A stretch of DNA of 64,000 nucleotides from Pleionea mediterranea (GTDB lineage: Bacteria; Pseudomonadota; Gammaproteobacteria; Enterobacterales; Kangiellaceae): assembly GCF_003148745.1 (NCBI RefSeq), contig NZ_QGGU01000006.1, forward strand, positions 124,001-188,000, in the 5' to 3' direction. The translations under genes and the position numbers were made by a program. Each line of letters starts with the position of its first letter. The stretch's first letter is position 1. The notes beneath the pieces were generated by a model. The model was not told the DNA's origin, did no database searches, and saw nothing but the letters and a program-made list of their open reading frames with translations. Positions 1 through 10,069 of the stretch are shown one piece after another.

Positions 1-1007
1 GACGTTTGTGTTGTCGTGCTTAATTGATGTGAGAGCAATAACTTTGAAAGTGCTGAAGATTGATAACCTAACGCTCGCCAGGGAATATCCAGTTGCGAAC
101 TGCGCCATGAAAGATGGGTTAAAGCCGGAAAATGACAGAAGAATAATTGCCGCTCCCAAACAGGATTATTATGGCTAACGACACAATCAACCCCTTCCAT
201 AAACTGGACGATAGCATGTGCATCGAAATGGCCTAAGTCTTTGGCATTACGACGATTACGGTCGGTGGTTAGTTTAAGGTGGTTAATTGGTTTTAAAGGC
301 TCTCGCGTATCCTGATATTCTCCGGTGATGCTTAAAATGGCGTCGTTATTATTGCAATAATCAAAAGAAACCATGGCCAGCTCATAGATTTCATCGTCAC
401 TGGCAGTACCGGTGTAAGCCGCACATAAGGCAACCACTTTTATTTTATCAACTGGCTGTGTTAATGATTTGTTAAAGATATTGGTGAGCTTAGGTGTTTT
501 TGAGCTTTTTTCTTTCTCAAAGGATTTTGCTCTGGATTTAAATACTCGTTCTAAACCCGTGAATTCACCGGTATCCATTTCAACCAAGGAAAGTTCTGTG
601 GGTGTACTCGTCTGACTTGATTGCTCTGATTTTGATTTCTGTGCTGGTTCAGAAGATATTGTCGTATCATTGTCCAGGCTGAATGAAGGCGCCTGAGGCT
701 CGTCTGCTTTACTGAGTCGTTGCTCATGCACCAATGTTTTGGTGGCAAGGTATCGTTGTTTTACACGGGGTATATCATCTTCGGAGGCTCGACCATGAGT
801 CAGGAAAGCGTTGAGTACTGACAGTTCTTGTGTGTACTTTTGGCGAGCATGATACAGATTCGCCAGGGCAAGAAAGTCATCAGATTGAATCAATGTGTCG
901 TTAGCAATGGCCTGTTGCACATGACGTTTAATTTTTACAGAGAGGTTTTTCTCCACACGTTCGTTCAAACTGGCCAATACAGTATTCTCAGAAGATAAAA
1001 AGGCCAC
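1..1007 (-). CDS. Degenerate DEDD-type exonuclease-fold protein (3' end outside window)
   Basis: The reading frame is open on the minus strand from a GTG at 1005-1007 to the window edge (335 codons, no stop). The first ~120 residues are polar and variable. The rest resembles the DnaQ/RNase T 3'-5' exonuclease fold: a DDEIYELAMVSFDY strand region, EPLKPINHLKL, then VSHNNPVWERQLF and SQLDIPWRALGYQSSAL, which match the HN..FD and DIPW...G..S..L blocks of that family. The first metal-binding D-x-E appears replaced by A-Y in CAAYTGT, and the FDR aspartate by WER, so activity is doubtful. The GTG start is chosen because TGA lies in frame just upstream; no good ribosome site is visible. Transcribed divergently from recQ. 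The C-terminus cannot be judged. Confidence 0.6.
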   Translation of the reverse strand, partial: MAFLSSENTVLASLNERVEKNLSVKIKRHVQQAIANDTLIQSDDFLALANLYHARQKYTQELSVLNAFLTHGRASEDDIPRVKQRYLATKTLVHEQRLSKADEPQAPSFSLDNDTTISSEPAQKSKSEQSSQTSTPTELSLVEMDTGEFTGLERVFKSRAKSFEKEKSSKTPKLTNIFNKSLTQPVDKIKVVALCAAYTGTASDDEIYELAMVSFDYCNNNDAILSITGEYQDTREPLKPINHLKLTTDRNRRNAKDLGHFDAHAIVQFMEGVDCVVSHNNPVWERQLFFCHFPALTHLSWRSSQLDIPWRALGYQSSALSKLLLSHQLSTTTQT

Positions 1008-1151
1008 TGATCATACTCAGTTGTATAGGATATCGCAATATGAAATCATAATGCTTTGCGAATCAACTAAACCAAAATTAAACGCGCTTCAGGGATTGAG
1101 TTTTTGCAGTAACTTGCTATTTTACCTGACCTGCTATTCGAGTGAGTTGCT

Positions 1152-3335
1152 ATGTCGTCTCTAATAAAATCATCGTCACAAAATAAATCGTCGTCACAGA
1201 TAAATCCGACACCACAATCCAGCTCCTCCCTGAGTCCACTCACCATTTTACAAACACAATTTGGTTACTCGGCGTTTCGTGATCCTCAACAGGCGATTAT
1301 TGAGTCGGTTATAGAGGGGCGTGATACAACGGTTATTATGCCAACCGGTGGTGGAAAATCGCTTTGTTATCAAATACCGGCTATAGCACTCGAGGGCACG
1401 GGTATTGTGGTATCCCCATTGATTGCGTTGATGGATGATCAGGTGACAGCACTAAAGCAGAATGGCGTTCGAGCGGCGTACTTAAATTCAACCATGAACA
1501 TGGCGCAAGTGCAGGAAGTTGAACAAATGTTGCTGCAACAACAGCTGGATTTATTGTATGTGGCACCAGAACGGCTAATGATGGATCGATTTATCAATTT
1601 GTTAAGTCGCACCAGAATAGCGCTTTTTGCCATCGATGAAGCCCACTGTGTGTCACAGTGGGGACATGATTTTCGACCAGAATATATTCAGTTGAGTGCG
1701 TTGGCCGAATTGTTCCCCAATGTGCCTCGTATTGCCTTGACCGCGACTGCCGATGACACCACCCGCAAAGAAATCATAGATAAGTTATCACTCGATCACT
1801 CAAATGCATTTATTTGCGGCTTTGACAGGCCGAATATTCAATATCGGGTACAGCAAGGTTCAAAAAATGCCAAGCAAGCCTTGCTGGATTTTATACAACA
1901 AGAGCATCCTGACGATGCCGGGATTGTTTACTGTCTGTCACGCAAAAAAGTTGAGCAAACCGCGGACTGGCTGACCAGCAAGGGCTTAACGGCACTGCCG
2001 TATCATGCGGGTCTGTCATCTGACATGCGGCGGCAACATCAACAACGATTCTTGCAGCAAGAAGGCGTGATAATTGTCGCAACCATTGCCTTTGGTATGG
2101 GGATCGACAAACCCGATGTTCGTTTTGTGGCGCATCTGAACTTGCCGAAAAGTATCGAAGCTTATTATCAGGAAACCGGGCGTGCAGGTCGTGACGGCTT
2201 ACCGGCAACAGCCTGGATGAGTTATGGCTTGAATGATGTTATTACCTTACGGCAGATGCTGGAAACTTCCGATGCTCCGGAGCAACACAAACGAGTGGAA
2301 CGTCATAAACTGGACGCTGTGTTGGGGTTTGCCGAAATAACCGATTGTCGCCGGCAATCGCTGCTGGGATATTTTGGAGAGGCATTAGCGCAGCCCTGTG
2401 GTAATTGTGATACCTGCCTGACCCCGGTTGAAACATGGAACGCAACGGAGGTGGCACAAAAAGCGTTATCAACGGTGTATCGCACCGGCCAGCGCTTTGG
2501 CGTTAATCATTTAATCGACGTTTTACTCGGTAAAGAAAACGTAAAAGTTAAAAATTTTAAACACGATGAACTGAGTGTTTATGGCATTGGTCAGGAGCTT
2601 GACGTCAGCCAGTGGCGCAGTGTTTTCCGGCAGCTTATTTCTCGTAATCTGTTGAAAGTTGATCTTGAAGGTTATGGCGGCGTGCAATTAACCGAAGCCT
2701 GCCGTCCGGTGTTAAAAGGTGAGTCGGAGCTGTATTTAAGAAAGGATGTTACGGCAGTCACGCAAAAGAAAAAAGCTCGAGGCCGTCCGGAGCAGATTAA
2801 GCAATCGGACTTTAATCTTTGGGAAGCTTTGCGAGAAGCACGAATGACTGTAGCGAAAGACAATAAGCTGGCGCCATACATGGTGTTCAATGACGCAACC
2901 TTAATGGCTATGGTGGAATCTAAGCCTACGTCCTTATCACAAATGGCCATGATTTCCGGGGTTGGTGAGCGAAAACTGGAGCTTTATGGTGAGTTATTTT
3001 TGCAGGTGATCGCGGATAATGCCGAGTCCACAAGGCCAACCGCCGAAGAATCCCTTAAATTGTTCCAACAGGACAAAACGGTGGCTGAAATTGCCCATCA
3101 AAGAGGCCTGGCCGAAAGTACTGTATTCAGTCATCTAGCAACGGCGATCCAACAGGGGCAGTTGTTGATTGATGACATTCTTGACATAAATGATCTGGAC
3201 TTAAATCTGGTGCATCAATTGTTCCTGGAGCAGGAAGGAGAGAAAGTCAGAATGAAGCCGGTGTTTGAGGCGTTAGACGGTAAGTTCAGTTACGGTGAAC
3301 TTCAGTGTATTAAAGCGCACTTTTTACTGGAGTGA
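1152..3335 (+). CDS. recQ: ATP-dependent DNA helicase RecQ with C-terminal helix-turn-helix extension
   Basis: A 3'-5' superfamily 2 helicase for recombination and replication-fork repair. Visible motifs are Walker [12 protein letters not shown] near residue 64, [17 protein letters not shown] near 162, IALTATA, and the GRAGRDG motif VI. A four-cysteine RQC zinc site follows ([12 protein letters not shown]...CGNCDTC, about 400-425), then a winged helix and an HRDC domain (about 550-625). At 727 residues it is about 110 longer than E. coli RecQ. The extra part is a C-terminal region with [19 protein letters not shown], typical of the helix-turn-helix tail in some RecQ/RecS proteins, plus a serine-rich N-terminal leader of about 28 residues. 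The ATG has GAGTGAG upstream. It stands alone, with a methyltransferase converging from the other side. Confidence 0.95.
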   Translation: MSSLIKSSSQNKSSSQINPTPQSSSSLSPLTILQTQFGYSAFRDPQQAIIESVIEGRDTTVIMPTGGGKSLCYQIPAIALEGTGIVVSPLIALMDDQVTALKQNGVRAAYLNSTMNMAQVQEVEQMLLQQQLDLLYVAPERLMMDRFINLLSRTRIALFAIDEAHCVSQWGHDFRPEYIQLSALAELFPNVPRIALTATADDTTRKEIIDKLSLDHSNAFICGFDRPNIQYRVQQGSKNAKQALLDFIQQEHPDDAGIVYCLSRKKVEQTADWLTSKGLTALPYHAGLSSDMRRQHQQRFLQQEGVIIVATIAFGMGIDKPDVRFVAHLNLPKSIEAYYQETGRAGRDGLPATAWMSYGLNDVITLRQMLETSDAPEQHKRVERHKLDAVLGFAEITDCRRQSLLGYFGEALAQPCGNCDTCLTPVETWNATEVAQKALSTVYRTGQRFGVNHLIDVLLGKENVKVKNFKHDELSVYGIGQELDVSQWRSVFRQLISRNLLKVDLEGYGGVQLTEACRPVLKGESELYLRKDVTAVTQKKKARGRPEQIKQSDFNLWEALREARMTVAKDNKLAPYMVFNDATLMAMVESKPTSLSQMAMISGVGERKLELYGELFLQVIADNAESTRPTAEESLKLFQQDKTVAEIAHQRGLAESTVFSHLATAIQQGQLLIDDILDINDLDLNLVHQLFLEQEGEKVRMKPVFEALDGKFSYGELQCIKAHFLLE

Positions 3336-3392
3336 CGCACAAACCGTTCGGCATCGTCAAACAGACATCATCAAACAACAGCAGGCTGACGG

Positions 3393-3962
3393 TTAATCAA
3401 TTAATGTACTGACCCGTCGATATTGCCACACGGAAGCTGGCGGTAAATTGCGCAACACAGTTGCTTTACGTTCTCCGCGAATGCCAAGATTGTCGGCCAT
3501 GACCTGACTGATTGGCGGCTTGATAGAGTAGGTGAACTGGATAAGTCGTCCACTGTCTCCGAGTAACTGAAACACCTGCTGCAAAATTTTAAGTCGGTTA
3601 AATGGTCGTATATTAAGAAGCGGCAGACTCGAGATAACGCAGCTAATGGGCTGGTTGATCAATGCGTCATCTAGGATCAATCGGGAAGCGTCCTGACAAA
3701 GTGTGGTCACCGAGGGAAACTGACGATTAAGCCTTTCGGCCAGCGATTTTTCTTTTTCCACCAGCCACAGCTTTTCTGGCGGCAAACCTTTCTCCAGCAA
3801 AGCCTGAGTTATCACACCGGTACCCGGACCAAGCTCAAGCACTGAGTCGGTTTCTGGATCGACATCGGCAATCATCGCCTGGGCCAAACGTTCGCTACTG
3901 GGGATCAACGCACCAATTTGTCTTGGATTGCGCAAAAAGGCCATTATAAATGGCTGGCTCAT
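3393..3962 (-). CDS. Class I SAM-dependent methyltransferase, phospholipid N-methyltransferase-like
   Basis: A 189-residue Rossmann methyltransferase. The SAM-binding glycine loop is VLELGPGTGVITQALLEKG (about residues 41-59), followed by LWLVEKEKSLAERL with the acidic residue at the end of beta 2. The opening MSQPFIMAFLRNPRQIGALIPSS is typical of the COG3963 group (PmtA-like phosphatidylethanolamine N-methyltransferases and relatives of rRNA dimethylases). ISSLPLLNIRPF sits where motif IV is expected. The substrate cannot be decided from sequence: a phospholipid headgroup is the first guess, and an RNA or protein target is possible. It converges with recQ. Confidence 0.75.
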   Translation of the reverse strand: MSQPFIMAFLRNPRQIGALIPSSERLAQAMIADVDPETDSVLELGPGTGVITQALLEKGLPPEKLWLVEKEKSLAERLNRQFPSVTTLCQDASRLILDDALINQPISCVISSLPLLNIRPFNRLKILQQVFQLLGDSGRLIQFTYSIKPPISQVMADNLGIRGERKATVLRNLPPASVWQYRRVSTLID

Positions 3963-4142
3963 AAAATGTTCTCTTCGCTTAAAACTTGGCGCAGTTTAAC
4001 GTATTGAGATGGTTAACCGATACTTTTATTTGATGTATCAATTTGTTTTTTAGAAGAATGGGTTTTGAGCTAACTTGTATAGTCAATTGACTTGTTGGTT
4101 AGCAAAGAGATCCGTTTAAAGATTATTTTTATCTGTTTTATT

Positions 4143-5045
4143 TTACAAAATCACATTTGCTGCAATGATAACAACAAACAAATAAAAAATACGAGGCAGC
4201 CAGGCAAAAAGGACATCGACTGTCCGATGGAGTTCTTCTTCTGATAAAGATAACTGCCTGGATAGGGCAATACTCCAGTTACCACTTTGTTCCGCGGTCA
4301 GTAAAATTTGTTTGAACTGATCGGTTACGGGTAATTCGGATTGATTTAAACTGTCGCTTACCGAATGACCTTGTGCGCATTTATTAGACAACAGGGACAA
4401 TTGTTTTTTAAATGCCTTGTGATCGATTAAGCGGGCTGTGCGTTTAAAGCCTTCCTGAAAACTAATACCTGATTGTTGTTGCCAGTAAAGCACACCAAAC
4501 ACAGTGGTTTCAGTGAGTAATTGATACCAGGTTTGTGAGCGCATGGACCAAGCTTGTGATAATAGAGTGCAAGCGTCTTTATCCAGTTGTTTTAGCAGTT
4601 GTCTTGTAATGAAAAAAGCGACGATAAATTGCAGCGCTGCGTTAATAAGGATATCCAGTGTTGAACGGCCACTTTGACCAATCAGTAATACAAGTGTATT
4701 AACACCAATGGCGACCATTAAAATTGAAAATGGATAAAACAGTTTCGATTTTAAATGGCGTATGCGTGCCGCTCTTTTCTCACTGCTTTCTGCAATAGTT
4801 CGTAATCCATCGGGCAGTCGACCGGCGTCTTCGGCAATGCTGACAACTTCCTGTTCATAACGACTTATAAATCCATACTTGTATAGTGAACGTCCAAGTT
4901 TACTGCCTTTGTTGAGTTCGGCCTCTACTTTTATCCAGTTACGACCATGACTTTTTAATTTTTGCATGGCGGTTGCAGGGGGCAGTCCTGCTTCAACTAG
5001 TGTGGCCAATTCCCTTAAAAAGTTAGCGTCCTTGGATGGTTTCAT
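4143..5045 (-). CDS. Orphan GspF/PilC-type (T2SF domain) inner-membrane protein
   Basis: A 300-residue protein with two T2SF-like halves. The first half (about 5-100) contains LRELATLVEAGLPPATAMQKL and is followed by hydrophobic segments at about 105-155. The second half (about 175-275) contains LYWQQQSGISFQEGFKRTARLI, then a C-terminal membrane segment ending LFVVIIAANVIL. GspF/PilC platform proteins of type II secretion and type IV pili are usually about 400 residues, so this is a short form. No other secretion or pilus gene is nearby. It overlaps the KDO kinase gene upstream by 4 bases (ATGA), which indicates translational coupling. Its partner and role are unknown. Confidence 0.7.
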   Translation of the reverse strand: MKPSKDANFLRELATLVEAGLPPATAMQKLKSHGRNWIKVEAELNKGSKLGRSLYKYGFISRYEQEVVSIAEDAGRLPDGLRTIAESSEKRAARIRHLKSKLFYPFSILMVAIGVNTLVLLIGQSGRSTLDILINAALQFIVAFFITRQLLKQLDKDACTLLSQAWSMRSQTWYQLLTETTVFGVLYWQQQSGISFQEGFKRTARLIDHKAFKKQLSLLSNKCAQGHSVSDSLNQSELPVTDQFKQILLTAEQSGNWSIALSRQLSLSEEELHRTVDVLFAWLPRIFYLFVVIIAANVIL

Positions 5046-5812
5046 TTTGTTGCTGCTTTGTAGCCTGTCATTAGCGATTGCCAGTCATTGTCGCTCCAGA
5101 AAAACTCATCGTATTTATTTTTTTCTTTGGTTAATGAACGCAGTAATCGTTGTAAATTTTTTTCTCGCCAGCCCGAAGGTGGTTCACCTGAGTTGATTGC
5201 GTCATGGGGTTTAATGTCGCACTTGTCAAAATCAATCAGAAATATTTGATCTTGGGTATCACACATGATGTTGTGAATATTAAGATCGGAGTGATAAACA
5301 TTATGATCATGAAATAAACGAATGGTCTTGCCGATGGATTGCCAGACATCGGCATTTAAAGAGGTACGGCGAAGTCTATGGAAAACATCTTCAGCGTTAG
5401 CAATTTTTTCAATTAAAATATCCGCGCGATAAAGCTTACCTTGTTGCTGTACCCGGGCGGCAATGGGTTTTGGTGCCGGCAAATTAAGAGCATCCAGTTT
5501 TTCGAGTAATGATAATTCCCGGTAAGCTCGAGTTGATTCTATGCCGGAAAACCAGTAGTGATCTTTAATCAGTTTACCGAACAACCCACCCCGGTAATAA
5601 TGTCTTAACACCATGGCAACATTATTATGCTGAACAAAATGAGTTGTATTGCGGCCGCTCGACTGACCGATAATAGCGTTTAAAGAGCGCCAGTAATCAG
5701 GCTCAAACCAGTCAGAAGAAATGTCTTGATTGAATGAGTCAGCGCTTATCAAGTAATTATTTAAGTAACTACTATTGTTTTTTGTCTTAAGTGCTGCTGT
5801 TACAGTTGCCAA
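5042..5812 (-). CDS. kdkA: 3-deoxy-D-manno-octulosonic acid (KDO) kinase
   Basis: A 256-residue member of the lipopolysaccharide-kinase family, a small protein-kinase-like fold. KdkA phosphorylates KDO in the inner core of lipopolysaccharide at the cytoplasmic membrane, usually in organisms with a single KDO. Visible motifs are RHYYRGGLFGKLIKDHYWF near the N-terminus, RADILIEKI for the hinge region, the catalytic loop VYHSDLNIHNIM (HxDLxxxN, about 191-202) and the metal-binding LIDFDKCD. Its stop codon overlaps the start of the GspF-like gene, so the two are probably made together. LPS core genes were not seen beside it. Confidence 0.85.
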   Translation of the reverse strand: MATVTAALKTKNNSSYLNNYLISADSFNQDISSDWFEPDYWRSLNAIIGQSSGRNTTHFVQHNNVAMVLRHYYRGGLFGKLIKDHYWFSGIESTRAYRELSLLEKLDALNLPAPKPIAARVQQQGKLYRADILIEKIANAEDVFHRLRRTSLNADVWQSIGKTIRLFHDHNVYHSDLNIHNIMCDTQDQIFLIDFDKCDIKPHDAINSGEPPSGWREKNLQRLLRSLTKEKNKYDEFFWSDNDWQSLMTGYKAATK

Positions 5813-5966
5813 TCGCTTTGCCCGTTGGAAATACTTAGGAGGTTTCTATCATAACGCAAAGCCATTATATTTTCATAGAAACAGTTTGAGGGTGTAACAA
5901 AAGAGCAATTTGACAGAATAACAGAGATGGCAATAGGCCGCTGTTAGTATAGAGAAGTGTTACTTC

Positions 5967-5996
5967 AGTAAGAGCTCCTTTAATAAGGAGCTTACT
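5967..5996. other. Stem-loop downstream of the MscS gene
   Basis: AGCTCCTT and AAGGAGCT form a perfect 8-bp stem around TAAT, with further AGTA/TACT pairing across a two-base bulge. It lies about 40 bases past the mscS stop on the minus strand. There is no U-run on either side, so it is either a weak terminator or a transcript-end stabilising hairpin. Confidence 0.35.
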
Positions 5997-6037
5997 CACC
6001 GAAGCTGTTAGTTTAGCCGTATGATCGAGTTTTTAAA

Positions 6038-6913
6038 TCACTCGCTTTTATCGAGGTGTACATCCATTTGTGGGAAAGGAATGGATATACCCTGTTCATC
6101 AAACGCTAATTTAATATTCTCATGGGTGTCGTAAAACACACTCCAGTAATCGGCAGCATTAACCCATGGGCGAACAACAAAATTAACCGAGCTGTCGGCC
6201 AGTTCTTTAACGGCAACCAAAGGCTCAGGATCTTTTAATACTCGTTCATCGTCCTGCAATATTTTAAGCATAATATCTTTGGCTTTTTTGATGTCATCAT
6301 CGTAGCCAATACCAAATATCATATCCACACGGCGTGTTGGTTTTGCAGAATAATTGGTAATAGTACCGCCATAAATATTGCCATTAGGGATGGTCACTTC
6401 TTTGTTGTCGGGGGTTTTAAGCAATGTTGAAAAGATTGCAATGCTTTCCACGGTACCGGCTGTGCCAGCTGCTTCTATGTAGTCGCCCGCCTTGAAAGGT
6501 CGAAACATAATCAGCATGACCCCTGAGGCAAAATTTTGCAGTGAGTCTTTTAAAGCCAGACCAACGGCTAAACCTGCAGCACCAATTAATGCAACCAGAG
6601 ACGTGGTTTGCACTCCCAGCTGGGTTAGGGCGGCAACCACAACAAATAAAATTAAAATGGTTTTGACAATACGGGCTAAAAAGTTAACCAGAGTATCTTC
6701 AAAACTTGCACGATTTAAAATGCCGATGGTGGCTTTTGTCAGTAAGTTAGCAACCCATTTACCAACAATGAAAATAACAGCGGCCATAATTAAAGACAGG
6801 TAGTTTTGTTGCGCCCAGTTGATCGCAACATCGGCCATGCCTTGTACAAATTGCATTAACTTATCCATTAAAGTTCCTATTTGATTTATGAGCCTGCCGA
6901 TATGGTACGACAT
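6038..6913 (-). CDS. mscS: Small-conductance mechanosensitive channel MscS
   Basis: A 291-residue MscS channel that releases solutes under hypo-osmotic stress in the inner membrane. Three N-terminal membrane segments (about 35-55, 75-100 and 105-125) lead into the pore helix. ALIGAAGLAVGLALKDSLQNFASGVMLI matches the Gly/Ala-rich TM3 of MscS with its kink region, here cited in parts (ALIGAAGLAVGLALK, then NFASGVMLI). The soluble vestibule follows with PFKAGDYIEAAGTAGTVE and VTIPNGNIYGGTITNYS, both family hallmarks. The length is close to the E. coli protein (286). Single gene with its own spacers on both sides. Confidence 0.93.
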   Translation of the reverse strand: MSYHIGRLINQIGTLMDKLMQFVQGMADVAINWAQQNYLSLIMAAVIFIVGKWVANLLTKATIGILNRASFEDTLVNFLARIVKTILILFVVVAALTQLGVQTTSLVALIGAAGLAVGLALKDSLQNFASGVMLIMFRPFKAGDYIEAAGTAGTVESIAIFSTLLKTPDNKEVTIPNGNIYGGTITNYSAKPTRRVDMIFGIGYDDDIKKAKDIMLKILQDDERVLKDPEPLVAVKELADSSVNFVVRPWVNAADYWSVFYDTHENIKLAFDEQGISIPFPQMDVHLDKSE

Positions 6914-7116
6914 TCTCGAAAAAAAATAAAAGTAACGGTTTAACAGTACGAAGAAAAAGCTGCTTTAGATCAAGCGATTAGGCTTGTCTGGTGAGTTGTG
7001 CAGATTTGAGTAAATGTCACTTTAGAGACAGCTCTTTGCTATTGCTGTACTACTTGTGCGGGACTATAGGCAATTGTATAGTGCTGACAGTCTTTCGATG
7101 AATAGAGTTATCAATA

Positions 7117-9999
7117 ATGAAAAAAATAATACTTATTCTGCTTCTTGGCATCACTGTGCAAGGCATAGCAGGGGTGAAACTTAAACCAACACCATTAAAA
7201 GAGCTGGATTATCAGGCAAGCTTACTGCCTGACACCTACCAAACGGACATTACTGCACCACAGGATATACTAGGTTTTCCGGTTGGTCAGCGTGTGGCGA
7301 CACCGTTGCAGATATCGAAAGCGGTGACCTTATGGGGTGAGCAGAGTGATAGGGTGCAAAGCTTTCAGTACGCGACCAGTCACGAAGGTCGGCCACTTTA
7401 TTATGTGATAATTTCTTCGCCAGAAAATCTGGCGAATGCTGATAAGGTTAAACAGCAGCTTTCCAAATTGGCCGATCCCGAAGACCTGTCGGATGCTGAA
7501 GCCGATAAGATTATTGAACAGTTACCGGCAGTTGCCTGGATGGCTTATTCGATACATGGCAACGAATCCTCTGGTGCCGATGCTGCTTTAATTGCAATTT
7601 ATCATTTAGCGGCGTCTGAAAGTGATGACGTTAAAAAGCTGTTACAGCAGGCGATAATTATTGTTGATCCCATGATGAATCCTGATGGCCGTGCCCGTTT
7701 TGCCAAAGAGCTGCAAGAAAACAGAGGCATTGCCCCCAACGTCGACGATCAATCCTTATTGCATACCGGCTCCTGGCCTTATGGTCGCACCAATCATTAT
7801 TATTTTGATCTTAACCGTGACTTTATCTTTTCGACACAACCGGAAACCCGTGGTCGAATAAAAATGATCAATGAGTGGTTTCCACAGTTAATGATTGATG
7901 GTCATGAAATGGGTGCTCAGGACACTTATTTGTTTGCTCCGGCCCGTGAGCCAGTCAATCCACACTTGCCAAAATCACGCAAAAAGTGGGGATGGATTTT
8001 TGCCGAAGATCAAAGTCGTGCGTTTGATGAAAAAGGCTGGCGTTATTACACCGGAGAATGGTTTGAAAACTTATATCCGGGTTATTCAAATTACGCCGAA
8101 TATCGTGGTGCAGTTCATATTTTGTACGAACAGGCGCGAATGGCTGAAGATGGTGTTCGTCGACCAGAAGGCACAATATTGACCTATAAAGAATCGGTGC
8201 ATCATCAGGTGATCAGTACCTTTGCCAACCTTAAAACCTTGGTGAAGCACAGCAAAGACATGTACAAGGATTTTGTTCGTGAGCGTCGTCAGAACATTGC
8301 CAGCAGTGGTCCCTATGCCGATCGAACCTTTGTTGTACTGCCTACCGATAATGCCACCCGAATGGATAAACTGATAGACGCGCTTTCAGTTCAGGGAATT
8401 GAATTTTATCGCTTAACCAAATCCAGCAAAGTGTCTGCCGATGATCAGTTTGGTGCAACCGGCAAAACGGTTACCTTGCCCGTGGGCACTCTTGTGATCC
8501 CGAACCGGCAGCCGGAAGCGCGTCTTCTGGCCACTATGATGGAGTTTGACGCCACTATTAAACCATCAGTATTGGTAGAAGAGCGGCAACGAACATTGCG
8601 TGATGGCTCTTCATTGATGTACGACACTACCGCCTGGAACATCACCATGATGTACGGCCTTGAAGCTTATACGGTACAGCGAAATATAAGCAATAATCTT
8701 GAACCCTGGAAAACGAAAACGGTTGAAAAAGTTAAGTTAGCTGATGCGCCCATTGCACTGGCTGTTAATGGTGCTGACGACAATTCGGTAGGCTTTGCGG
8801 CAAGACTAATGGAGCAGGGTGTACAGGTAAGAGTCACTAATAAAGCGACGGTACTGAGTAATAATGCCTTATCACGCGGTTCGGTGGTGGTAACTGAAAC
8901 CGATAACCCTGATTGGCAGACACTGTTGCCAGTGATCACATCCACCGCAGAAACCTTAGGATTAGAATTACTGCCTTTAGCAAGTGGTATGGGTGAAGGT
9001 CAGCTGCCAGACTGGGGCGGACAACACTTTCCAATACTGCAAAAGCCGCAGGTGGCCATGTTGGCTCGTGGTGGATTTTCATCCTATGACGTGGGAGCTA
9101 CCTGGTTCTCGCTCGATGATAATCTGGCGATCCGACATTCGTTGCTCAACAGCCTGAATTTTAATTACGCTGATTTGCGACGCTACAATGTTCTCATTTT
9201 ACCGAATCAATACGGCGAAGCTTTATCGGAATCTGCCTATAAAGCGATTGATAACTGGGTAAAAAATGGTGGCACTCTAATCGCGATGGATGGCTCAGCC
9301 CGTCAGGTGATTAAGCATGATATTTCCCGGGTGACATTATTGGAAGATTCTTTTGAAGATGCCGAAGCCTTTGATATTGCTCTGCAACGGGAGTGGTTGG
9401 CTAAAAATGTTGAGCTGGATATGGAGCAAATTAATGCACACCAGTTAGGTAATGACCTGGCGTTTCCCATGAGTGATGAAGTGAAACGGCTACCCGAGGA
9501 AAAGCTGAAAAAGCTGGATAAGTGGCAACGTGAGTTTATGCCATCAGGCGCATTTGTTGCCGCAAGGGTGGATCAAAAGCATTGGTTGAGTTTTGGTAGC
9601 GCTGCAGAAATGCCGTTATTGTTTGCCAATAACCCATTGTTTATGTCCGATGAGTCTACCGAAGCGGTTACCCGAATTGGTGTGTTTGAAGAGGCTTCTT
9701 CAAATGTGGTTTCCAAACTCGCCAAGTCGGTGATGACCGATCGCAAAGCCATTGGCTGGTCAACAATACCTGAAGATAAAAATCTTGTGGTCCGCTTAAG
9801 TGGTTTGGTGTGGCCAGAAGCCGCTCAACGTATGGCAAACGCGGCTCATTTAACTCGAGAGTCGGTGGGACAAGGGCAGGTAATATTATTTGCAACGTCA
9901 GCTAATTTTAGAGGGGCGACGCGAGCCACTAACCGGATGTTATTGAATGCGATAGTTTACGGCCCTGGCTTGGGTACTGAAAATAAAATTGAGCTTTAA
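7117..9999 (+). CDS. Secreted M14-family zinc carboxypeptidase-like protein
   Basis: 960 residues with a clear signal peptide (hydrophobic LILLLGITVQGIAG near residues 5-19), so exported. The M14 domain covers roughly 60-380. SIHGNESSGAD (H147, E150) supplies the HxxE zinc ligands, NPDGRARF follows, and DGHEMGAQDTY (about 261) gives the third histidine region. ILYEQARMAEDG is a candidate for the catalytic glutamate segment. The C-terminal half (about 620-800) contains a Rossmann or class I amidotransferase-like region (YNVLILPNQYGEAL, WVKNGGTLIAMDG), as in other long bacterial M14 proteins. It probably digests external peptides or proteins as a nutrient source. A bidirectional terminator follows directly. 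Confidence 0.85.
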   Translation: MKKIILILLLGITVQGIAGVKLKPTPLKELDYQASLLPDTYQTDITAPQDILGFPVGQRVATPLQISKAVTLWGEQSDRVQSFQYATSHEGRPLYYVIISSPENLANADKVKQQLSKLADPEDLSDAEADKIIEQLPAVAWMAYSIHGNESSGADAALIAIYHLAASESDDVKKLLQQAIIIVDPMMNPDGRARFAKELQENRGIAPNVDDQSLLHTGSWPYGRTNHYYFDLNRDFIFSTQPETRGRIKMINEWFPQLMIDGHEMGAQDTYLFAPAREPVNPHLPKSRKKWGWIFAEDQSRAFDEKGWRYYTGEWFENLYPGYSNYAEYRGAVHILYEQARMAEDGVRRPEGTILTYKESVHHQVISTFANLKTLVKHSKDMYKDFVRERRQNIASSGPYADRTFVVLPTDNATRMDKLIDALSVQGIEFYRLTKSSKVSADDQFGATGKTVTLPVGTLVIPNRQPEARLLATMMEFDATIKPSVLVEERQRTLRDGSSLMYDTTAWNITMMYGLEAYTVQRNISNNLEPWKTKTVEKVKLADAPIALAVNGADDNSVGFAARLMEQGVQVRVTNKATVLSNNALSRGSVVVTETDNPDWQTLLPVITSTAETLGLELLPLASGMGEGQLPDWGGQHFPILQKPQVAMLARGGFSSYDVGATWFSLDDNLAIRHSLLNSLNFNYADLRRYNVLILPNQYGEALSESAYKAIDNWVKNGGTLIAMDGSARQVIKHDISRVTLLEDSFEDAEAFDIALQREWLAKNVELDMEQINAHQLGNDLAFPMSDEVKRLPEEKLKKLDKWQREFMPSGAFVAARVDQKHWLSFGSAAEMPLLFANNPLFMSDESTEAVTRIGVFEEASSNVVSKLAKSVMTDRKAIGWSTIPEDKNLVVRLSGLVWPEAAQRMANAAHLTRESVGQGQVILFATSANFRGATRATNRMLLNAIVYGPGLGTENKIEL

Positions 10000-10030
10000 G
10001 TGATATAAAAAAACTTAATAATTTTCTACA

Positions 10031-10065
10031 AAAAAAGAACTCCCTAAAAGGGGAGTTCTTTTTTA
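10031..10065. terminator. Bidirectional rho-independent terminator
   Basis: An A-tract, the stem AAGAACTCCC / GGGAGTTCTT with a short loop, then a T-tract. It serves both the M14 peptidase gene on the plus strand and the small secreted-protein gene converging on the minus strand. Confidence 0.9.
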
Positions 10066-10069
10066 AGGT

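Noticed and set aside
1891..2208. Long frame opposite recQ
   Set aside because: It is a shadow of the recQ reading frame without a ribosome site or family resemblance. The same applies to the other frames opposite clear genes.
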